Source: Actinomycetota bacterium | GTDB lineage: Bacteria; Actinomycetota; Actinomycetes; JACCUZ01 | Assembly (NCBI GenBank): GCA_030841035.1 | Contig: JAVEDI010000079.1 | Span: forward strand, 1 to 63,681 | Direction: 5' to 3' | DNA: 63,681 bases | In this document: positions 8,503 to 18,259 of the stretch, piece by piece | Layout: every line of letters begins with the position of its first letter | Position numbering within the stretch: the first letter of the stretch is position 1 | Program-made: the position numbers and the translations under genes | Notes under the pieces: model-generated | Databases searched by the model: none | Told to the model about the DNA's origin: nothing | Seen by the model: only the letters and a program-made list of their open reading frames with translations

Positions 8503-8660
8503 CGGGCGGCCCCGGAACGCTGTCGGGCTCGGACCTCTGTCCGGCGGGTAGTCGCAGGCATCCATCCAGTGACACCGCTCGGCGTTGCACCGGTGTTGCA
8601 GACCCCGTCGGGATCGCGGTCGCGGTCGTGGCGGCGCCGCCGGTGGCCGCGGACATCGCG

Positions 8661-9149
8661 CTAGCGGGTGGCGCGCTCGCGGACCACGACGACGGGGCAC
8701 GGCGACCGGCGTAGCACCGCCGTTGCCGTCGTGCCGAGCAGGATCTCGCTGAGCCGGCCGTGGTTGTGCGCGCCGACGACCAGGGCGGCGGCGTCGACGT
8801 CGCCGGCCACCCGGACCAGCGTCGCGGGCACGTCCGCGTCGTCGGCCACCGCCAGCCCTTCCGCGTCCAGGCCCAGGCTCTCGGCCAGCGACGCGCCCTG
8901 CTGGGCGAGCTGCTGGGCCTCGCGGTACATCGCTTCCTCGACCTCGAGCGCGGTGCGGATGTCCAGCGTCGTCGCCGGCGTCTCGAGGATGCGCGAGGGG
9001 GGTTCGAGCAGCTCGTAGGCACGCCCGGGCTCCCAGACCACCACCACGATGGCCCGACGCGGCCTCAGCAGCTGCGCCGCCTCCTCCAGTGCCACCCTGG
9101 ACGCGGGGGTGCCGTCGAAGCCGATCAGGGCCGGTCCGGCAGGTGACAT
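8661..9149 (-). CDS. Universal stress protein (UspA family)
   Basis: 162 residues, one complete Usp domain. The N-terminal strand reads ALIGFDGTPASRVALEEAAQ, and the C-terminal nucleotide loop reads VVGAHNHGRLSEILLGTTA, followed by RRSPCPVVVVRE. The G-x2-G-x9-G-(S/T) ATP-binding pattern is nearly kept (GAHNHG...LLGTT), so it may bind ATP. Such single-domain proteins respond to hypoxia, starvation or heat in actinobacteria. It is divergent from the histidine phosphatase gene at 9287, with 137 bases between them. Confidence 0.92.
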   Translation of the reverse strand: MSPAGPALIGFDGTPASRVALEEAAQLLRPRRAIVVVVWEPGRAYELLEPPSRILETPATTLDIRTALEVEEAMYREAQQLAQQGASLAESLGLDAEGLAVADDADVPATLVRVAGDVDAAALVVGAHNHGRLSEILLGTTATAVLRRSPCPVVVVRERATR

Positions 9150-9286
9150 ACCGACAGAGTGGGAGCGCCACCGCCGCGGGGCATCCCCGATCGGGGGGCA
9201 GTCGGGGACGCCAGATCCGGGCGCCGAGCCTGCTTCTCCTCGACACCGGCGGGTTTGCCGGGACGCTGGTCGGTCATGGGACGGGC

Positions 9287-10039
9287 ATGCCGCAGCGCCC
9301 GCAATTGCCCCTGCCGCGCCGCCTGTGGCTGGTCCGCCACGCCGAGAGCGAGGGCAACCTGGCCGACCGGGAGGCGCTGCGCCAGGAGGCGGACCGTCTG
9401 GCGCTCAGCCACCGCGACGCCGACATGCCCCTCTCGGACACCGGCCGGCGGCAGGCCGCGGCGCTCGGCGCGCACTGGCGCACCTGGTCCCCGGACCAGC
9501 GGCCCACCGTGGTGGTGACCTCGCCCTACGAACGCGCCGAGCGCACCGCGCGGATCGCCCTCGAGGAGGCGACCTGGGACATCCAGCTGGTGCGTGACGA
9601 GCGGCTGCGCGAACGCGAGCTGGGCGTGCTCGACGGGTACACCAAGCACGGGATCGAGAGCCACTTCCCCGACGAGGCCACCCGCCGGGCCTGGGTCGGC
9701 AAGTTCTACTACCGGCCTCCCGGTGGTGAGAGCTGGGCCGACGTCGCCGGCCGGGTCCGCGCCTTCCTGCTGTCCGCGCGGCTCGACTGCGGCGGCGAGC
9801 GGGTGGTCGTGGTGAGCCACCAGGCGGTCATCCTGCTGTTCCGCTACGTGCTGGAGGACCTGACCGAGCGGCAGATCCTCGAGATCGACCGCGGCTCGAG
9901 GTTGGCCAACACGGCCGTGACGTCCTACGTCGGCGACGGCTCGGCGCTGCGCCTGGAGGCCTTCAACGACACCGCTCATCTTCATGAGCAGGAGGAGCCG
10001 GTCACCAATGAGCCAGACGCCGCCACCGTCGCCCGCTGA
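9287..10039 (+). CDS. Histidine phosphatase family protein (phosphoglycerate-mutase-like)
   Basis: 250 residues. The catalytic RHG-type motif is present as LVRHAESEGN, with the second Arg block SPYERAERTARIAL, the acid residue block RLRERELGVLDG and the second catalytic His in VVVVSHQAVILLFRYVL. This is the cobalamin-phosphatase/phosphoglycerate-mutase fold; the substrate is not evident. ATG 9287 is the only sensible start. Its last 32 bases overlap the start of the NAD(P)H-hydrate dehydratase gene, and that gene's ribosome-binding site lies inside this coding region, so the two are probably translated together. The pairing hints at a shared role in metabolite repair. Confidence 0.9.
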   Translation: MPQRPQLPLPRRLWLVRHAESEGNLADREALRQEADRLALSHRDADMPLSDTGRRQAAALGAHWRTWSPDQRPTVVVTSPYERAERTARIALEEATWDIQLVRDERLRERELGVLDGYTKHGIESHFPDEATRRAWVGKFYYRPPGGESWADVAGRVRAFLLSARLDCGGERVVVVSHQAVILLFRYVLEDLTERQILEIDRGSRLANTAVTSYVGDGSALRLEAFNDTAHLHEQEEPVTNEPDAATVAR

Positions 10040-10919
10040 CGGCGTCGAGGTCACCCCGGCGCTGCTGCGCGGCTGGCCGCTGCCGCAGCCCGGCGGCGGC
10101 AAGGAAAGCCGCGGACGGACGCTGATCGTCGGGGGCTCGGCCGAGACCCCCGGGGCAGTGCTGCTCGCCGCCGAGGCAGCCCTGCGCTCAGGCGCGGGCA
10201 AGCTGCAGGTCGCGACGGCGGCCTCGGTAGCGCCGGCGCTCTCGGTCGCCGTGCCCGAGGCCCTGGTCCGCGGTCTCGAGGAGACGCCCGCCGGCGCGGT
10301 GGCGGCGTCCTCGGCCGTGGAGCGCATCGCCGACCTCGCCGGCGAGGCGGACAGCGTTCTCGTCGGGCCCGGCCTGGCGGACCCGCCGGAGGCCGGTCGC
10401 CTGTTGCGCCTGCTGCTGCCGCACGTGTCGTGTCCCCTCGTGGTCGACGCACTGGCCCTCGCAGCGGTGAGGGAGGACGTCACGTGTCTCGCGCCGCTCG
10501 CCGGGCGGGTCGTCCTCACCCCGAACCAGCAGGAGCTCGCGATCACGCTGCACCGGGACGAGGAAGATCACGAGGCGGACGAGTGGCTGCGCGACGCGGC
10601 ACTCGAGCTCGCCGCGCGCAGCGGCGCCGTGGTGTCGGTGGGCGGCGTCACGTCCTACGTCGCGGCGCCCGACGGACGCGTCTGGGTGGACCGCTCCGGC
10701 GGAGCCGGCCTCGGCGTGTCCGGTTCCGGCGACGTACGGGCCGGCCTGGTGGCCGGGCTGGTGGCCCGCGGCGCCGACGTCGCGCAGGCCGCGGTCTGGG
10801 CGGCGCACGTCCACGGTCGGGCAGGCGAGCGCCTGGCGTCGCAGATCGGCCGGCTCGGCTTCCTCGCCCGTGAGCTGCTCCCGACGGTGCCCCCCGTGGT
10901 TGCCGAGATCGAGCAGTAG
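10008..10919 (+). CDS. nnrD: ADP-dependent NAD(P)H-hydrate dehydratase
   Basis: 303 residues, ribokinase-like fold of the YjeF C-terminal/CARKD family. It dehydrates the damaged cofactor S-NAD(P)HX back to NAD(P)H using ADP. Landmarks: TLIVGGSAETPGAVLLAAEA, GAGKLQVAT, LVGPGL, VLTPNQQEL and the anion-hole/active-site loop SGSGDVRAGLVAGL (most members have GTGDVLAG). The ATG at 10008 is chosen over an in-frame ATG at 9984 because AGGAGGAG lies about 9 bases upstream. The epimerase half (NnrE), fused in many bacteria, is missing here and must be elsewhere. Follows the histidine phosphatase gene with overlap. Confidence 0.9.
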   Translation: MSQTPPPSPADGVEVTPALLRGWPLPQPGGGKESRGRTLIVGGSAETPGAVLLAAEAALRSGAGKLQVATAASVAPALSVAVPEALVRGLEETPAGAVAASSAVERIADLAGEADSVLVGPGLADPPEAGRLLRLLLPHVSCPLVVDALALAAVREDVTCLAPLAGRVVLTPNQQELAITLHRDEEDHEADEWLRDAALELAARSGAVVSVGGVTSYVAAPDGRVWVDRSGGAGLGVSGSGDVRAGLVAGLVARGADVAQAAVWAAHVHGRAGERLASQIGRLGFLARELLPTVPPVVAEIEQ

Positions 10920-10967
10920 CGGCCGCCCCCGCGGTTCGCCGGTGTCCCACCGGGTAGGCGCAGGCCC

Positions 10968-11258
10968 ATGAGTGACACACCAGACACCGCGGACGACGCT
11001 CAGGAGACTGCGCAGCGCAGCCCCTTGCGCGGCAACCTGACCAACAACGCTCTCGACGCAGACCTGCACGACATGGGCGGCGACATCGGACCGGCGTCGG
11101 ACGCCACGGCGGCCGCCGACCCTTCCGAGCCGAGCGACGGGCTGCGTCAGGCGCAGGGCCGTGCGGTGGAGAGCGGCGCCGTGGCCGTGGACAGCCCACC
11201 CTCGGGTGCCGGTCGCGACGACCCCGACGACCAGGCCGGCGGCGACGTCACCAGGTAG
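10968..11258 (+). CDS. Acidic, probably disordered hypothetical protein
   Basis: 96 residues, rich in Asp, Ala, Gly, Ser and Pro with no hydrophobic segment and no recognised domain. A central block RSPLRGNLTNNALDADLHDMG is the least repetitive part. Composition suggests an intrinsically disordered cytosolic protein. It lies 48 bases downstream of nnrD on the same strand, and its last 11 bases overlap the stop of the GH6 gene in convergent orientation. I do not recognise the family. Confidence 0.55.
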   Translation: MSDTPDTADDAQETAQRSPLRGNLTNNALDADLHDMGGDIGPASDATAAADPSEPSDGLRQAQGRAVESGAVAVDSPPSGAGRDDPDDQAGGDVTR

Positions 11259-12252
11259 CGCGCTTGCCGAGCCCGACGGCGTAGGACGTCCAGAACTGTC
11301 CGGCGGGCGGTCCCGAGTTGCAGGTGCCGTCGGACTCGCCCGGGCGCTTGACCCACAGGAACGCGTCGATCAGCTTGTCCCCGGTGACCGAGCCCGGCAG
11401 CGCCCCCAGCGCGCGGCCGCCCGGGTTGCACCAGCTGCCGTCCGGGGCGGGGCCGAGACCGTTGCGCGAGGTGTCGATGACGACCCGCTTCCAGCCGATC
11501 GCGGGAGCGATCGCGCGGGCGTAGGCCAGCTCGTTGCTCGTGGTGTCGTAGTTGCTGACGTTGAGCGCGATCCCTCGGGCAGCGGCGACGCCGGCCGCCT
11601 TGAGTCGGCTCACCATCGTCGCCGGCCTGATCCAGCCGGCGTGCCCGGCGTCGACGTACACGGCGACGTTCGGCTTGCGCCCGAGCGTCTCGACGGCGTA
11701 GCGCACCAGCGACAGGCGCACCTGCTGGTCGGTGCTCGACAGGCAGCCCAGCTGGGCGAGTGCGTCCGGCTCGACGACGACCGCCGTCCTGGCGGTGCCC
11801 ACGCCGGCGGCAAAGGCGTCGATCCACGCGCGGTACGCCGCGGGCGAGCTGGCCCCGCCGGCCGAGTAGCTGTGGCAGTCCCGCTGGGGGATGTCGTAGG
11901 TCACGAACACCGGCATGGCACCGGCCGCGGTGATGGTGCGCGATCGCTTGGCGACCGCGGCTGTCACCGTCGAGGTGGAGTTCCAGTCGCCGAACCAGTC
12001 GGCGGTCGCGCCCGCCGCGACCTTGCGCAGTGCCGCCGAGTCGGCCGGGTCGGCGGCGGTCGAGGCCGCGACGCTGGCATCGGATCTCGGGTCGGCGTAC
12101 AGCTTGGCTCCGGCGAACGGGTTCTCGCTCAACCTGGTGAAGCCCGCGAGCATGCTGTGCGGGGCCGCGGCCGGCTGGGCGGCGAGAAGCCCGACGGTGA
12201 AGGCTGCGATGACGGCCAAGGCCAGCTGTGCCAGATGACGGTGGGGGAGCAC
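11248..12252 (-). CDS. Secreted glycoside hydrolase family 6 (beta-1,4-glucanase/cellobiohydrolase)
   Basis: 334 residues with an N-terminal signal peptide (hydrophobic about 8-27, AQPAAA cleavage region). The GH6 catalytic domain fills the rest: FVTYDIPQRDC, AVVVEPDAL (the catalytic acid Asp lies in this block), VYVDAGHAGWI, ALNVSNYDTT, VIDTSRNG, WCNPGGRALG and DAFLWVKRPGESDG. GH6 enzymes cleave beta-1,4-glucan with inversion. No cellulose-binding module or linker is present, so it is a minimal catalytic-domain enzyme, perhaps for soluble glucans. GTG start at 12252, with GAGG upstream. No sugar-uptake genes are adjacent. Confidence 0.92.
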   Translation of the reverse strand: MLPHRHLAQLALAVIAAFTVGLLAAQPAAAPHSMLAGFTRLSENPFAGAKLYADPRSDASVAASTAADPADSAALRKVAAGATADWFGDWNSTSTVTAAVAKRSRTITAAGAMPVFVTYDIPQRDCHSYSAGGASSPAAYRAWIDAFAAGVGTARTAVVVEPDALAQLGCLSSTDQQVRLSLVRYAVETLGRKPNVAVYVDAGHAGWIRPATMVSRLKAAGVAAARGIALNVSNYDTTSNELAYARAIAPAIGWKRVVIDTSRNGLGPAPDGSWCNPGGRALGALPGSVTGDKLIDAFLWVKRPGESDGTCNSGPPAGQFWTSYAVGLGKRATW

Positions 12253-12338
12253 GAACGGTCGATCCTCTGCGCAGGAGACGGGGGTACTCCCTTGTCGACG
12301 CGTTCGCGCGCGGACTGAAGCGGTGCGGCGGCCCCCTT

Positions 12339-13507
<1,169 letters not shown>

Positions 13508-13511
<4 letters not shown>

Positions 13512-14047
13512 GGGCGCACGTTCCGCGCCTCGTCCTCCGTGAGCGGCTGGCCGGGGTGCTGCTCGAGCAGCCCCGCGGTGTGCGCGCCGTCGGGCGTTCC
13601 CTCCGACCGCACGACCTCGCCGACCTCCATCACCTGCTTGAAGCGCCGGAGGTCGTCGTCGACCTGCTGCTGCGGCTCCTCACCGAACAGCTTCGCGACG
13701 AGCGTCCCCAGGGGTCCTCCTGGCGGCGTGTACTCGATCTCGACGCGCACCTCCGTGCCCCGGTCGCCGGGAGCGGGCGAGAACCGCACCACCCCGCGGT
13801 TGGCCACGTCGGCGCCTTCCGCGGACTGCCAGGCGATCAGCTCGTCGGGCCGCTCCTCGGTGACGATCGCGTCCCACTCCACCGTCTTGCCGGCGGGGCC
13901 CGCCGCGCGCCAGTGGGAACGCGTGTCGTCGTAGACCTTCACCTCGAGCACGTGCTGCATGAACTGCGGGAAGTTCCCGAAGTCACGCCAGAAGCCGTAG
14001 ACCTCGTCGATCGGTCGCAGGACGGTTACGGCGCTGTTGGCATGCAT
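13508..14047 (-). CDS. SRPBCC family (START-like fold) protein
   Basis: 179 residues. Residues 1-145 have the polyketide-cyclase/START-like pattern of cyclase/dehydrase proteins: VTVLRPIDEVYGFWRDFGNF, PQFMQHVLEVKV, WDAIVTEERPDELIAW, GVVRFSPAPGDRGTEVRVE and FGEEPQQQVDDDLRRFKQVM. These bind small hydrophobic ligands. The C-terminal tail carries a short Glu/Pro-rich stretch. It is the promoter-proximal gene of a two-gene operon with the alcohol dehydrogenase (4-base ATGA overlap), a pairing seen repeatedly in actinobacteria. Confidence 0.88.
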
Positions 14048-14239
14048 GGTCGCGACTCCTCGTGGTCGTGTTCACGGTGGGCCGGTCATGGCTCAGGGCG
14101 CACGTGCCCGGCGTCGCAGGCACCAAACGCCACCTCGCAGGCGAGGGCCCTCACTCACCACGACAGGGGATGGCCGCGGCCGTCGCGGTTGTGCGGGCGG
14201 GGAAGGTTTGACGCGTGAGCGGTGGGCCACCACGCCACC

Positions 14240-15055
14240 ATGACAACCGGCGAGCTGACTTTCATCGGGACGGCGACGACGCTCCTTCGGCACGGCCCGT
14301 TCACTGTGCTGACCGACCCGAACTTCCTGCATCGCGGGCAGTTCGCCTACCTCGGCAAGGGCCTCGTGTCGCGCCGACGTACGGAGCCCTCGATGCAACC
14401 GGCGGACCTGCCGCCCCTCGACGCGGTGGTGCTCTCCCACCTGCACGGCGACCACTGGGACCGCGTGGCGCGCCGGGGCCTCGACCGGGGGACCCCGGTG
14501 GTCACGACGCCGCACGCGGCCCGCCGGTTGCGGAGCCGGCAGGGATTCGGCCGGGCGCAGGGACTCGGGACCTGGGAGAGCTGGGAGCTGGTGAAGGACG
14601 GTCGCCGGCTGCGAGTCACCGCTGCCCCCGGGCGGCACGCCGGCGGCACTCTCCAGCGACTGCTCCCTCCGGTGATGGGCAGCGTCCTGGAGTTCGGTGA
14701 CGCCGACGGTCGGGTCGACACGCTTGTCTACCTGACGGGTGACACGTTGCTGTACGACGGGCTGGGCGAGGTGGCGACGCGGTACCCGCGGCTGGACACC
14801 TGCGTGCTGCACCTCGGCGGCACCACGCTGCCCGGTGGTCTCCTCGTGACCATGGACGGCGAGCAGGGCGTCGGTCTGCTCGAGCTGGTCCGGCCCGCTC
14901 AGGCGGTGCCGATCCACTACGACGACTACGGCGTCTTCAAGAGCCCGCTCGAGGACTTCCGTCGCGCGGTGCAGCGCCGGGGGTGGCGAGGCGACGTCTC
15001 CTACGTGGAACGCGGGGAGACGGTGGCGTTCGGTCAGGTGCCCAGGGGAGCCTGA
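14240..15055 (+). CDS. Metallo-beta-lactamase-fold hydrolase (UlaG-like)
   Basis: 271 residues. The two-metal site is visible as LSHLHGDHWDRV, with further ligands in APGRHAGG, LTGDTLLYDG and VPIHYDDYGVFKSP. Begins MTTGELTFIGTATTLL, the standard start for this UlaG-like group, hence ATG 14240 rather than the GTG at 14222. No clear ribosome-binding site is seen, so translation may be leaderless or weak. The substrate is unknown. Its last 22 bases overlap the 3' end of the LmeA-like gene in convergent orientation. Confidence 0.88.
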   Translation: MTTGELTFIGTATTLLRHGPFTVLTDPNFLHRGQFAYLGKGLVSRRRTEPSMQPADLPPLDAVVLSHLHGDHWDRVARRGLDRGTPVVTTPHAARRLRSRQGFGRAQGLGTWESWELVKDGRRLRVTAAPGRHAGGTLQRLLPPVMGSVLEFGDADGRVDTLVYLTGDTLLYDGLGEVATRYPRLDTCVLHLGGTTLPGGLLVTMDGEQGVGLLELVRPAQAVPIHYDDYGVFKSPLEDFRRAVQRRGWRGDVSYVERGETVAFGQVPRGA

Positions 15056-15747
15056 CGCAGCCGAGCCGCCGCCGCGGTGTCGGACAGCGTCACGTCATGA
15101 CCTGAGAGGGTGACCACGAAGCCGTCGTCGGCCGCCGTGATGCGGTCGATCCGCACGCCACGAGGCAACCCCCGCACCGGGTAGGTCAGCGAGAGCCGGT
15201 CGGTCAGCGAGGCGGCCAGCGGCGGGCTCACGGCCCCTCCGCCCTGCAGCTGCAACCCCCGTGGCACCACGCGGATCCGGCGGCCGTCGGCCTCGACGCG
15301 CCCGCGGGCGGAGACGGCCACGGTCTGCCCGAGCACGGTGATCTCGCGTCGCAGGGTCACCTCGTCGCCGCTCGCGCGACGCAGGGTGAGGCCCCGCTGA
15401 CCCGCCTGGCGCAGCACCTCGGTGTAGGAGATGGTGCCGCGCGCGGTGATGGTGCCGACGACGACCCGCCCGCCCTGCGGCACGTGGACGTCGGTGGCAG
15501 TGGCGCTGACCGACTTGGCGCGTACGCGGTCGCGGGTCAGGGCGGGACCGGCTACCCGCACCTGATCGAAGCGTCGCGCCAGCAGCTGGGTGAGGAACGG
15601 AAAGCCGGTGACCTCGACGGACGGGTCGGACAGACCCTGCGCGCGCAAGCGCTTCTCGGCCTCGTTGGTGACGAGGTGGTGCGCGACCCGGTCGCCGACC
15701 ACCCCGAGCAGAGCCACTGCGAGCACGAAGACCAGGAGCTTGCGCAT
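15034..15747 (-). CDS. LmeA-like (DUF2993) membrane-anchored protein
   Basis: 237 residues. An N-terminal signal anchor (residues about 3-22) is followed by a DUF2993 domain: GFPFLTQLLARRFDQVRV is the family signature, then repeated beta strands. The best studied relative is mycobacterial LmeA, a periplasmic protein needed for lipomannan/lipoarabinomannan elongation. The domain faces outside the membrane. It runs in the same direction as the NhaA-DsbA gene, whose stop is 76 bases upstream, so they may be one transcript. Confidence 0.85.
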   Translation of the reverse strand: MRKLLVFVLAVALLGVVGDRVAHHLVTNEAEKRLRAQGLSDPSVEVTGFPFLTQLLARRFDQVRVAGPALTRDRVRAKSVSATATDVHVPQGGRVVVGTITARGTISYTEVLRQAGQRGLTLRRASGDEVTLRREITVLGQTVAVSARGRVEADGRRIRVVPRGLQLQGGGAVSPPLAASLTDRLSLTYPVRGLPRGVRIDRITAADDGFVVTLSGHDVTLSDTAAAARLRQAPLGT

Positions 15748-15823
15748 CGGCCCATGTTGTCAGGCGTCCCGGTGACGACCACCACCTGCGTCGACATCGA
15801 CCCGCGGCCGACCGGCGGCGTCC

Positions 15824-17707
15824 TCACTGCTGCAGGAGAGTGCGGGTCCGCGCCGCCTGGACGGCCTCCCTGAGCGCGCCGAGGTCGTAGGCGCCGTGGT
15901 GCCGCCGTCCGTTGACGAAGAACGTCGGTGTGCCCACCACGCCGCTGTTCGCTGCCTGCTCCATGTCCTCGGCGATGCGTCCTTCACCGGTGTGCCGCCG
16001 CAGGTCCTCGGTGAACCGCTCGACGTCGAGGCCGAGCCCCTCGGCGTAGGACACGAGGTGCTGGGGCGTCAGCGCGCCCTGGTGGGACAGCAGCAGGTCG
16101 TGCATCGGCCAGAAAGCGCCCTGCCGGTCAGCGGCCTCGGCCGCGAGCGCCGCCTTGTGAGCGTTCGGGTGCACATCGGTCAGCGGCAGGTGCCGCCATA
16201 CGTAGCGCACGTCGCCGGACCCGGCGAGCAGGTCGCGCACGGCCGACTCCGCCTGTCCGCAGTACGGGCACTCGAAGTCCGCGTACTCCACCAGCGTCAC
16301 CGGCGCGTCGGGTGCCCCGCGGATGTGGTCGCGGTGCGGGTCGACGGGGTCGGCGAGGTCGACGAGCGGTTCGGCCCGGCCGGCCAGCACCCGCGCCTGC
16401 AGCTGTTCGGGCAGGGCGCCGGCGATGCGGAAGACCAGCCACGTCAGGGCGGCCGAGAGCAGCGCCGCGGCAAGGATGCCGAGCGTCGCGTCGTCGAGGG
16501 CGGTGCCGTGGAAGGCCAGCGACGCGATCAGCAGGGCGACGGTGAACCCGATGCCCGCGCTGGTGCCCGCGCCGAGCACGCCGACCCAGCCCACGGGCGG
16601 TCGCAGCCGACCCCGGGTGAGCACGGTGCCCAGCCAGCAGGTCAGCAGCACGCCGGCCGGCTTGCCCAGCACGTAGCCCACGATCACACCCAGCGTCACC
16701 GGAGAGTGGGCCGCCCGGGTCAGGGTCGCGCCGTCGATGACGATGCCGGCGTTGGCGAGGGCGAACAGTGGTACGACGACGTAGCTGGTCCAGGGGTGGT
16801 ACAGGTTCTGCAGCCGGGCGTTCGGCGACACCGCCGCGTCCAGGCCGACTCTCGCCGAGCGCGCCAGCTCGGAGGTCGGCTGCTCGCGGAAGAGCCGGAA
16901 CAGGTCCGTCGCCCGCTCCAGCTCGTCGCGACCCGCGGGCAAGGCGTAGGTGATCAGGCCCATCGCGAGACCGATCACGAGCGGGTCGACGCCCGACTCG
17001 AAGAGTGCCACCCAGGCCGCGACGCCCAGCGCGAGGTAGACGAGCCCGCGCCGCACGCGCAGCCTTCGTGCCAGCAGGACGAGGACGAACAGCAGCGCAG
17101 AGGCCAACAGGGGGCCAGCCTGCACCCGGTGGCTGTAGACGGTCGCGATGACCAGCAGGGCGAGGATGTCGTCGACGACCACGATGGTCAGCACGAAGGA
17201 CCTCAGACGCTGGGGGAACCTGGGACCCACCATCGCGAGCACGCCGAGCGCGAAGGCGGTGTCCGTCGACATGGCGACGCCCCAGCCGCCTGCGGTCGGG
17301 CGCCCGGCGTTGACGGCCAGGTAGCCCCCCACTGCGAGCAGCATGCCGCCCGAGCCGGCGAGGACCGGAAGTGCGACCCGGCTGCGCTCGCGCAGCTCGC
17401 CCAGATCGAACTCGCGACGAGCCTCGAGGCCGATGACGAAGAAGAAGAAGGTCATCAGCCCGTTGTTCACCCACCCGCGCAGGTCCTGGGAGAGCACCGC
17501 GTCGCCGAAGCGCACCGCTGCCTCGGTGCGCCAGAGCCGGTCGTAGGAGCCCGTGCCGAGGTTGGCCCAGGCCAGGGCGGCGAGCGTCGCGGCGAGCAGG
17601 ACCGCAGCGCTGCCGGTCTCGGTGGCCAGGAAGCGCAGGACGGGGGTGTCCCGCCGCAAGGTCCATGGCGTGCGGTCGTGCGACTGCGGCTTCTCCTGCT
17701 GCGCCAC
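15824..17707 (-). CDS. nhaA: Na+/H+ antiporter NhaA fused to DsbA-like thioredoxin domain
   Basis: 627 residues. Residues about 15-395 are a complete NhaA with 11-12 membrane segments; the essential Asp residues are visible in STDTAFALGVLAM and TIVVVDDILALLVI, and ELERATDLFRLF and GIGFTVALLIASLAF are also family blocks. Residues about 440-625 are a DsbA-type thioredoxin fold with the active site VEYADFECPYCGQAES and the cis-Pro region VVGTPTFFVNGR. Such NhaA-DsbA fusions occur in actinobacteria. NhaA exports Na+ in exchange for protons; the topology of the redox domain is not certain. GTG 17707 is chosen because GGGGAGG lies just before it. Confidence 0.92.
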   Translation of the reverse strand: MAQQEKPQSHDRTPWTLRRDTPVLRFLATETGSAAVLLAATLAALAWANLGTGSYDRLWRTEAAVRFGDAVLSQDLRGWVNNGLMTFFFFVIGLEARREFDLGELRERSRVALPVLAGSGGMLLAVGGYLAVNAGRPTAGGWGVAMSTDTAFALGVLAMVGPRFPQRLRSFVLTIVVVDDILALLVIATVYSHRVQAGPLLASALLFVLVLLARRLRVRRGLVYLALGVAAWVALFESGVDPLVIGLAMGLITYALPAGRDELERATDLFRLFREQPTSELARSARVGLDAAVSPNARLQNLYHPWTSYVVVPLFALANAGIVIDGATLTRAAHSPVTLGVIVGYVLGKPAGVLLTCWLGTVLTRGRLRPPVGWVGVLGAGTSAGIGFTVALLIASLAFHGTALDDATLGILAAALLSAALTWLVFRIAGALPEQLQARVLAGRAEPLVDLADPVDPHRDHIRGAPDAPVTLVEYADFECPYCGQAESAVRDLLAGSGDVRYVWRHLPLTDVHPNAHKAALAAEAADRQGAFWPMHDLLLSHQGALTPQHLVSYAEGLGLDVERFTEDLRRHTGEGRIAEDMEQAANSGVVGTPTFFVNGRRHHGAYDLGALREAVQAARTRTLLQQ

Positions 17708-17814
17708 GCTGGCCTCCCCGGTCCTCCGTCGAGTGTGCCGCGGGTACGTCGCGGCCTGGCCCGGCTCCAACCGCAGGTAGCCAACGGGTCGGGCCAGGAC
17801 CGTCTCGGGTCGGC

Positions 17815-17837
17815 GCGCCTGCGCCGCGCGCAGGCGC
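17815..17837. repeat. GC-rich hairpin upstream of nhaA
   Basis: Perfect 10-bp inverted repeat (17815-17824 and 17828-17837) around a 3-base loop, about 110 bases upstream of the NhaA start. It could be an operator or the end of a convergent transcript; no further evidence. Confidence 0.5.
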
Positions 17838-17878
17838 CGAGCCCTCCGCCGGCCTCCGCCTCGCCTCCGTCCTTGCGG

Positions 17879-17961
17879 TGATCGTGAGGGGGATCGGCAC
17901 CCCCCTGCCGTGATCGTGAGGGAGATCGGCACCGAATACGTGCCGATCCTCCTCACGATCA
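17879..17961. repeat. Repeat arm plus long imperfect palindrome, copies 1 and 2
   Basis: 17879-17900 is a 22-base arm beginning TGATCGTGAG and ending ATCGGCAC. 17911-17932 and 17940-17961 carry the same arm in inverted orientation around a 7-base loop (CGAATAC); the two arms of this copy differ at two facing positions. Together with 18126-18176 this gives five copies of one 22-base element within 300 bases. This resembles a REP/palindromic repeat family rather than a transcription terminator, because no T-tract follows. Confidence 0.8.
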
Positions 17962-17964
17962 GTG

Positions 17965-18090
17965 GCCGGCGGGGCCGGCGGGGTGGATGGCTCAGTGCCG
18001 GGGGGCCGGCGCGGCGGATGGCTTAGTGACCGGGGGGGCCGGCGGGGCGGATGGCTCGGCGGCGGGATGGACGGCTCGGCGGTGGGTCCG
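17965..18090. repeat. Imperfect G-rich tandem repeats
   Basis: Three to four degenerate units of about 30 bases built on GGCCGGCGGGGCGGATGGCT followed by a short variable piece (CAGTGCCG, TAGTGACC, CGGCGGC). On the plus strand G greatly exceeds C. No coding pattern. Confidence 0.65.
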
Positions 18091-18125
18091 GGTGGTCGCT
18101 GACCTCCGCCGGGCCGCCTCTTCCA

Positions 18126-18176
18126 TGATCGTGAGGGGGATCGGCACCGAATGCGTGCCGATCCCCCTCACGATCA
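18126..18176. repeat. Perfect 22-bp long palindrome, copy 3
   Basis: Arms 18126-18147 and 18155-18176 are exact reverse complements, around a 7-base loop (CGAATGC). The arm sequence is the same as in the copies at 17879-17961, and the loop differs from that of copy 2 at one position. As RNA or single-stranded DNA this gives a 22-bp uninterrupted stem. Confidence 0.9.
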
Positions 18177-18213
18177 CCGAAGGGGGGTGGCCGGGGGGCG
18201 GGGGCCGGTGGTC

Positions 18214-18259
18214 TGCGAGTGGCGGTGGGCGGGGGCTGCGAGTGGCGGTGGGCGGGGGC
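18214..18259. repeat. Exact 23-base tandem duplication
   Basis: Two adjacent identical 23-base units starting TGCGAGTGGC and ending GCGGGGGC. Both lie in the strongly G-biased strand segment. Confidence 0.85.

Noticed and set aside
15896-17881. 661-codon open frame opposite nhaA
   Set aside because: Shadow frame; NhaA and DsbA motifs prove the minus-strand reading. Composition (Gln, His, Arg, Gly) is that of an antisense translation.
17879-18176. Rho-independent terminator pair for nhaA or the LysM gene
   Set aside because: The palindromes lie upstream of both divergent genes, have no T-run, and repeat the same arm, so a repeat element fits better.
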